Position numbers and translations under genes: made by a program
The notes under the pieces: generated by a model
Databases searched by the model: none
Told to the model about the DNA's origin: nothing
Seen by the model: only the letters and a program-made list of their open reading frames with translations
Part shown: one piece after another, positions 60,202-64,000 of the stretch
Position numbering within the stretch: position 1 is the stretch's first letter
Layout: each line of letters starts with the position of its first letter
Source of the DNA: Nonomuraea guangzhouensis
Lineage (GTDB): Bacteria > Actinomycetota > Actinomycetes > Streptosporangiales > Streptosporangiaceae
Direction of reading: 5' to 3'
Length of the DNA stretch: 64,000 nucleotides
Assembly: GCF_019396345.1 (NCBI RefSeq)
Contig: NZ_JAHKRM010000011.1
Span: 124,001-188,000 of the forward strand

Positions 60202-61118
60202 TGATCCTCACCGTGACGCTCAACGCCGCCCTCGACGTCACCTATGAGGTGCCCGGCGTCGACTGGGACGGGGTCAACCGGGTCGCCACCGTGCACCGGC
60301 GGGCCGGCGGCAAGGGCGTCAACGTGGCCCGCGTCCTGGCCGCGCTCGGCCAGGACGTGCTGGTCACCGGCCTGGCGGGCGGCCCGACCGGCCAGGCCGT
60401 CGAGGCCGACCTCCAGCGGGCCGGCCTGCCGCACGCCTTCGTGGGGATCGCGGCCGACTCGCGCACCACGCTGGTCGTCGCGGACTCCCCGCGAGCTGCT
60501 TCCCCGAGAACAGCGCTGTTCAACGAGCCGGGGCCCGAGGTCACGGCGGCCGAGTTCGGGCGCATGACCGGCCGTTTCACCGACCTGATGGCCACTGCGG
60601 AGGCCGTCGTCATCTCCGGCAGCCTGCCCAGGGGCGTGCCGCTCGACGCGTACGCGACGCTGGCCGCCATCGCCGCCGAGCACGGCGTGCCCGCCATCGT
60701 GGACGCCGACGGCGAACCGTTGCGGCACGCGCCCGGCGGCCGTCCCTCGATCGTCAAGCCGAACGCCGAGGAGCTCGCGCGGGCCGTGCCGGAAGGCGGT
60801 CCCGAGGAGGGCGCGCAGGCGTTGCGCGGTCGCGGGGCCGAGTCGGTGGTCGTGTCGATGGGCGCCGAAGGGCTACTGGCTGTCACGCCCGAGGGGGTCT
60901 TCCGGGCGCGCATGCCGTACAAGGTGGAAGGCAACCCGACCGGCGCCGGTGACTCGCTGGTCGCGGGGCTGGCGCTGGGGCTCGTGGAGCGGTCCCCGTG
61001 GCCCGAACGGCTCACCAGGGCGGCGGCGCTGGGAGCCGCGGCGGTCGCGGCGCCCGTGGCGGGCGACTTCGACCGCGACGTCTACGCCGACATCCACCCA
61101 CGCATCGTCATCGTCTGA
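60201..61118 (+). CDS. PfkB-family sugar-phosphate kinase
   Basis: A kinase of 305 residues of the 1-phosphofructokinase/tagatose-6-phosphate kinase group: MILTVTLNAALDVTYEV, RRAGGKGVNVARVLAALG, VISGSLPRG and the C-terminal GNPTGAGDSLVAGLALG with the catalytic Asp. In this operon it should phosphorylate tagatose-6-phosphate to the 1,6-bisphosphate (LacC role). ATG 60201 overlaps the nagA stop by one base. Confidence 0.88.
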   Translation: MILTVTLNAALDVTYEVPGVDWDGVNRVATVHRRAGGKGVNVARVLAALGQDVLVTGLAGGPTGQAVEADLQRAGLPHAFVGIAADSRTTLVVADSPRAASPRTALFNEPGPEVTAAEFGRMTGRFTDLMATAEAVVISGSLPRGVPLDAYATLAAIAAEHGVPAIVDADGEPLRHAPGGRPSIVKPNAEELARAVPEGGPEEGAQALRGRGAESVVVSMGAEGLLAVTPEGVFRARMPYKVEGNPTGAGDSLVAGLALGLVERSPWPERLTRAAALGAAAVAAPVAGDFDRDVYADIHPRIVIV

Positions 61119-61139
61119 GGAACCGTCCAAGGAGTCGTC

Positions 61140-61964
61140 ATGCCCCTCGCCCGAATCGGCGACATCGTCCGCGAATCACCCGCGGGGGTGGGCGCGTTCA
61201 ATGTGATCCAGCTGGAGCACGCCACCGCCATCGTCGCGGGCGCCGAGGCCCTGGGCCTGCCGGTGGTCCTGCAGATCAGCGAGAACTGCGTCCGCTACCA
61301 CGGCGCCCTGGCACCCATCGCGCTCGCCTGCCTGGCGGTCGCCAGGGGCGCCGCGGTGCCGGTGGCGGTGCATCTTGACCACGCCACCGGCCGCGCGCTG
61401 GTCGAGGAGGCGGTGGAGCTGGGGGTCGGCTCGGTGATGTTCGACGCGTCGGCGCTGCCCGACGAGGAGAACGTGGCCGCCACCGCCGACGTGGCCGCCT
61501 GGTGCCACGAGCGCGGCGTGTGGGTGGAGGCCGAGCTGGGCGAGGTGGGCGGCAAGGACGGCGTGCACGCGCCCGGCGCGCGGACCAAGCCGCACGAGGC
61601 GGTGGACTACGTGGCGCGCACCGGCGTCGACGCGCTGGCCGTCGCCGTGGGCACCTCGCACGCGATGACCACCAAGGACGCCGTGCTCGACCTGGCCCTC
61701 ATCACCGAGTTGCGCGCCGTCGTGCCGGTCCCGCTGGTGCTGCACGGCTCGTCGGGGGTGCCCGACGACATCCTCCGCGAGGCCGTACGGCATGGCATGA
61801 AGAAGATCAACATCGCTACGCACCTGAACAAGGCGTTCACCGGCGCGGTGCGCGACTACCTCGCCGGGGACGCGAAGGTGGTCGACTCGCGCAAGTATCT
61901 GCGGGCGGGCCGCGACGCGGTGGCCCGCGAGGTGACCCACCTGCTGGGCGTCCTCACGGGCTGA
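61140..61964 (+). CDS. Class II ketose-bisphosphate aldolase (GatY/KbaY type)
   Basis: A zinc aldolase of 274 residues: GAFNVIQLEHA, the metal motif VHLDHAT (His78, Asp80, His81), AELGEVGGKDG, GTSHAMTTKD and LHGSSGVPDDILREAVRHGMKKINIAT with the second metal His. Splits tagatose- or fructose-1,6-bisphosphate to dihydroxyacetone phosphate and glyceraldehyde-3-phosphate. It closes the operon, 21 bases after the kinase. Its end overlaps the convergent acetyltransferase by 11 bases. Confidence 0.9.
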   Translation: MPLARIGDIVRESPAGVGAFNVIQLEHATAIVAGAEALGLPVVLQISENCVRYHGALAPIALACLAVARGAAVPVAVHLDHATGRALVEEAVELGVGSVMFDASALPDEENVAATADVAAWCHERGVWVEAELGEVGGKDGVHAPGARTKPHEAVDYVARTGVDALAVAVGTSHAMTTKDAVLDLALITELRAVVPVPLVLHGSSGVPDDILREAVRHGMKKINIATHLNKAFTGAVRDYLAGDAKVVDSRKYLRAGRDAVAREVTHLLGVLTG

Positions 61965-62391
61965 GCTGTTTGCGCATCTCCACGATGAACCGGCCGTCGC
62001 GTTCCTTGCGGCCGATCACGACGTAGCCGAGCGACTCGTACAGGGCGATGTTCCTGGCCATTTTGACGTTGGTGTAGAGGCGCAGGGCGGGCAGGCCGAG
62101 CCGCCGCGCCTCCTGCTCGGCATAGGCCAGCAGGCTCCGGCCGATGCCCTTGCCGTGCAGGCCGGGGCGTACCGCCACGTTGTCGATGTAGAGCACCCCG
62201 TCCTCGGGGATCAGCACGATGAGCCCGTCGAGGTCGTCTCCGGTCACGTGCACCCGGCCCTCGGCGATGAGCGCGGCGTAGTCGGCCTCCATGGGCTTGG
62301 GCCGCGCGCCGATGACGGCCACCCACGGCTGGTAGGCCGCCTGTACGAGCTCCTCGACCGCGTCCCTGTCGGTCTCTTTCGCGATCCTCAT
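61954..62391 (-). CDS. GNAT acetyltransferase
   Basis: A protein of 145 residues with the full GNAT core: VLYIDNVAVRPGLHGKGIGRSLLAYAEQEARRLG (acetyl-CoA pyrophosphate loop) and LYTNVKMARNIALYESLGYVVIGR. Acceptor unknown. Divergent from the reductase-like gene, and convergent with the aldolase. Confidence 0.92.
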   Translation of the reverse strand: MRIAKETDRDAVEELVQAAYQPWVAVIGARPKPMEADYAALIAEGRVHVTGDDLDGLIVLIPEDGVLYIDNVAVRPGLHGKGIGRSLLAYAEQEARRLGLPALRLYTNVKMARNIALYESLGYVVIGRKERDGRFIVEMRKQLSP

Positions 62392-62410
62392 GCGTTCTAT
62401 GGTCGCAGCC

Positions 62411-62465
62411 TTGACACCACTCTAGGCGTAGTACTACGGTGAAATCACTTCAGTCTAAGTACTAC
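62411..62465. promoter_or_regulatory. Promoter and AGTACTAC repeats before reductase-like gene
   Basis: TTGACA at 62411-62416 is a consensus -35. TACGGT at 62435-62440 is a -10 candidate with 18-base spacing. Over this lies a perfect 12-base palindrome, CGTAGTACTACG (62427-62438). AGTACTAC recurs at 62458-62465, 28 bases on. The pattern suits a dimeric repressor with two sites; the binding protein is not known. Confidence 0.65.
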
Positions 62466-62481
62466 ATATGGAGTTAATCGG

Positions 62482-63051
62482 ATGCGAAAGCTCACCTACT
62501 ACGTGGCGATCTCCATCGACGGTTACATCGCCGGCCCGAACGGCGAGTTCGACTTCTATCCCGTGGCCGACGACCTGGCCGCGTACTGGAACGAGGAGGT
62601 CCCCGAGACCGTCCCCACCCACATCAGGAAGCAGCTCGGCTTCGACGCCCCCAACAAGCGCTTCGACACCGTGCTCATGGGCCGGGGCACCTACCAGCCG
62701 GGTCTCGACGTCGGCATGACCAGCCCCTATGCGCACCTGCGTCAGTACGTCTTCTCCACCACGATCCCGGAGATCCCCGACCCGGCCGTGGAGCTCGTCT
62801 CCGGCGACCCCCTCGCGCTGGTCCGCCGCCTGAAGGAAGAGGAGGGTGACCTCGGCATCTGGCTGTGCGGCGGCGGCAAGCTGGCGGGCACGCTGCTGCC
62901 GGAGATCGACGAGCTGATCGTCAAGGCCTACCCGGTGGTGGCAGGGTCGGGCATCGCCGCCTTCGACGGCGAGTTCCGCCCGACCCTGTTCAACCTGACC
63001 GCGACGCGCACGTTCGGCAACGGCACGGTCCTCATGACGTACGCGCGCTAG
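62482..63051 (+). CDS. RibD/DHFR-like reductase
   Basis: A protein of 189 residues of the RibD C-terminal/dihydrofolate-reductase-like fold: LTYYVAISIDGYIAGPNGEFDF at the start, FDTVLMGRGTYQPGLD and IWLCGGGKLAGTLLPEIDELIVKAYPVV (NADPH loop). Such small stand-alone proteins are common in actinomycetes and largely untested. Its stop overlaps the convergent SnoaL-like gene by 4 bases. Confidence 0.88.
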   Translation: MRKLTYYVAISIDGYIAGPNGEFDFYPVADDLAAYWNEEVPETVPTHIRKQLGFDAPNKRFDTVLMGRGTYQPGLDVGMTSPYAHLRQYVFSTTIPEIPDPAVELVSGDPLALVRRLKEEEGDLGIWLCGGGKLAGTLLPEIDELIVKAYPVVAGSGIAAFDGEFRPTLFNLTATRTFGNGTVLMTYAR

Positions 63052-63473
63052 GAGTTGATCGCGCTCAGCAGCTCCTCGCGGTAATCGTCCATACTCTGGG
63101 GGTTCCCGTAGTCCCGGGAGTGGACGATCAGGCCGTCCCGCACCTGGACGACCATGATGTAGGACATGACGACGGACCGCCCCGAGGCGACGAGAGAGCC
63201 GTGGATGTCGAACTCCACGATGACCACCTCGGGGTCAGCGGTCTCGTGGATCAGCGCGTTGTCCGTCCGCTCCCAGCGCAGCACGCCGGCGGCGGCCTCG
63301 AACCTGGCCCGCAGCTCCTCCCGTCCCTGCGAGCGCCGGGGGACGCCGGCCGGGGCGAACGGTATCTCGATCACGACATCGGGGGCGTACAGGTCGGCCA
63401 GCCCCCCGTCCACGGAGGCCCGCAGGAACTGCTCGACGACCTCGCGGGTGGTCGGATGTGTGGGTACGGTCAT
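63048..63473 (-). CDS. SnoaL/NTF2-like protein
   Basis: A protein of 141 residues with the NTF2-like cone fold: REVVEQFLRASVDGGLADLYAPDVVIEIPFAP, SQGREELRARFEAA, then strands VVIVEFDIHGSLVASGRSVVMSYIMVVQVRDGLIVHSRDYGNP. Could be an isomerase, hydrolase or binding protein. It is divergent from the TetR gene at the window end and is likely its target. Confidence 0.85.
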   Translation of the reverse strand: MTVPTHPTTREVVEQFLRASVDGGLADLYAPDVVIEIPFAPAGVPRRSQGREELRARFEAAAGVLRWERTDNALIHETADPEVVIVEFDIHGSLVASGRSVVMSYIMVVQVRDGLIVHSRDYGNPQSMDDYREELLSAINS

Positions 63474-63524
63474 GCGAACTCCCAGGTTCGGTAGAATCGG
63501 AACGGTTAACCCGCTTAGACGCTA

Positions 63525-63540
63525 CGGAACGAGCGTTCCG
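63525..63540. promoter_or_regulatory. TetR operator CGGAACG-AG-CGTTCCG
   Basis: A perfect inverted repeat of 7-base arms with a 2-base centre, midway between the SnoaL-like gene and the tetR gene. A further CGGAACG half-site lies at 63498-63504. GGAACG-type dyads are common targets of autoregulated TetR proteins. Confidence 0.85.
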
Positions 63541-63569
63541 CTTGTCAATCCGGGCACATGGGAGGTCAC

Positions 63570-64000
63570 ATGACGATCGCCGCACGCGCGGACGCCCGGC
63601 ACAACCGCGCCCGCGTGCTGGAGGCCGCCCAGGAGGCGTTCGCGGCGGAGGGCCTGTCCGTGCCGCTCGACGCGATCGCCCGGCGCGCGGGCGTCGGCGC
63701 GGGCACCGTCTACCGGCACTTCCCCAGCAAGGAGGCCCTGTTCGGGGCGGTGGTCCAGGACCGGATCGAACGCCTGGCCGACGAGCTCACCGCCCTGCTG
63801 GCCACCACCGAAGCGGCGACCGGAGCGGCCTTCTTCACCGCCTTCTCCTCGACCGTCGAGCAGGCCGGACTCAACAAGGCGCTCTGCGAGTCCTTCGTCT
63901 CCACCCCCAAGGCCGAGGTGGCGCCGGAGGCACGGCGGCGCTACGGCCTCGCCCTCGCCGCCCTGCTCGACCAGGCCCACCGAGCCGGCGCCGTACGGCC
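63570..64000 (+). CDS. TetR-family repressor, 3' end cut by window
   Basis: About 143 codons are visible. The helix-turn-helix is VLEAAQEAFAAEGLSVPLDAIARRAGVGAGTVYRHFPSKEALFGAVV, followed by the SbtR-like C-terminal domain start (ERLADELTALL). GGAGG lies 4 bases before the ATG. Likely represses itself and the divergent SnoaL-like gene through the CGGAACG dyad. Confidence 0.93.
   Translation, partial: MTIAARADARHNRARVLEAAQEAFAAEGLSVPLDAIARRAGVGAGTVYRHFPSKEALFGAVVQDRIERLADELTALLATTEAATGAAFFTAFSSTVEQAGLNKALCESFVSTPKAEVAPEARRRYGLALAALLDQAHRAGAVR

Noticed and set aside
1..64000. tRNA genes, CRISPR arrays and insertion sequences
   Set aside because: No cloverleaf, regular spaced repeats with spacers, or transposase motifs were recognised by eye.

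Overview
The window is very GC-rich, uses GTG as well as ATG starts, has many 4-base ATGA gene overlaps and carries actinobacterial families (Cmx-type efflux, NACHT-like STAND proteins, PASTA-less Ser/Thr kinases, DesK-type two-component systems). It fits a filamentous actinomycete, perhaps of the Streptosporangiaceae; the genus cannot be proved from the sequence. No tRNA, rRNA, CRISPR array or insertion sequence was recognised.

Bases 1-24473 form a surface-glycan island. All six enzymes of CMP-pseudaminic acid synthesis are present in three small divergent or convergent blocks (pseH-pseI, pseF-pseG, pseB-pseC). They are flanked by two paralogous family 2 glycosyltransferases, a CDP-alcohol phosphatidyltransferase cut by the window edge, a methyltransferase-like protein and an unrecognised protein that may be the missing nonulosonate transferase. 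Next comes a tightly coupled acyl block: acyl carrier protein, SDR ketoreductase, AMP-forming acyl ligase, LuxE-like acyl-protein synthetase and LuxC-like acyl reductase. It is translationally linked to a large GT-C-like membrane protein, a GT2-GtrA lipid-sugar synthase, two methyltransferases, an exported polysaccharide deacetylase and a second polytopic protein. I infer that the island builds a pseudaminic-acid-containing wall polymer (of the teichulosonic acid kind) with an extra acyl-derived decoration.

Bases 24470-34246 hold accessory genes: an HxlR regulator divergent from a Cmx-like exporter, an FtsX-type ABC exporter, a stand-alone cytochrome P450, small membrane proteins and a DesK/NarL-type two-component pair.

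Bases 34241-41748 are the most novel part. A three-gene operon encodes a helical protein of unknown function, a small P-loop NTPase with an unusual Walker A, and a class I aminoacyl-tRNA-synthetase-like enzyme fused to an ASCH RNA-binding domain. It is divergent from a 49-residue ORF and a 1393-residue STAND NTPase with 14 WD40 blades. Five helically phased CCCAG boxes lie between the two units. This looks like an RNA-centred stress or conflict system.

Bases 41753-64000 are mixed housekeeping and metabolism: guaA, a DUF885 protein, a MarR-VOC-MFS resistance unit with two clear operators, a TetR-aldehyde dehydrogenase pair, a membrane Ser/Thr kinase next to a beta-propeller lipoprotein, glpD, and a DeoR-controlled amino-sugar operon (AgaS-like, NagA-like, PfkB, class II aldolase) that matches N-acetylgalactosamine/tagatose catabolism. 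The window ends inside a TetR gene.
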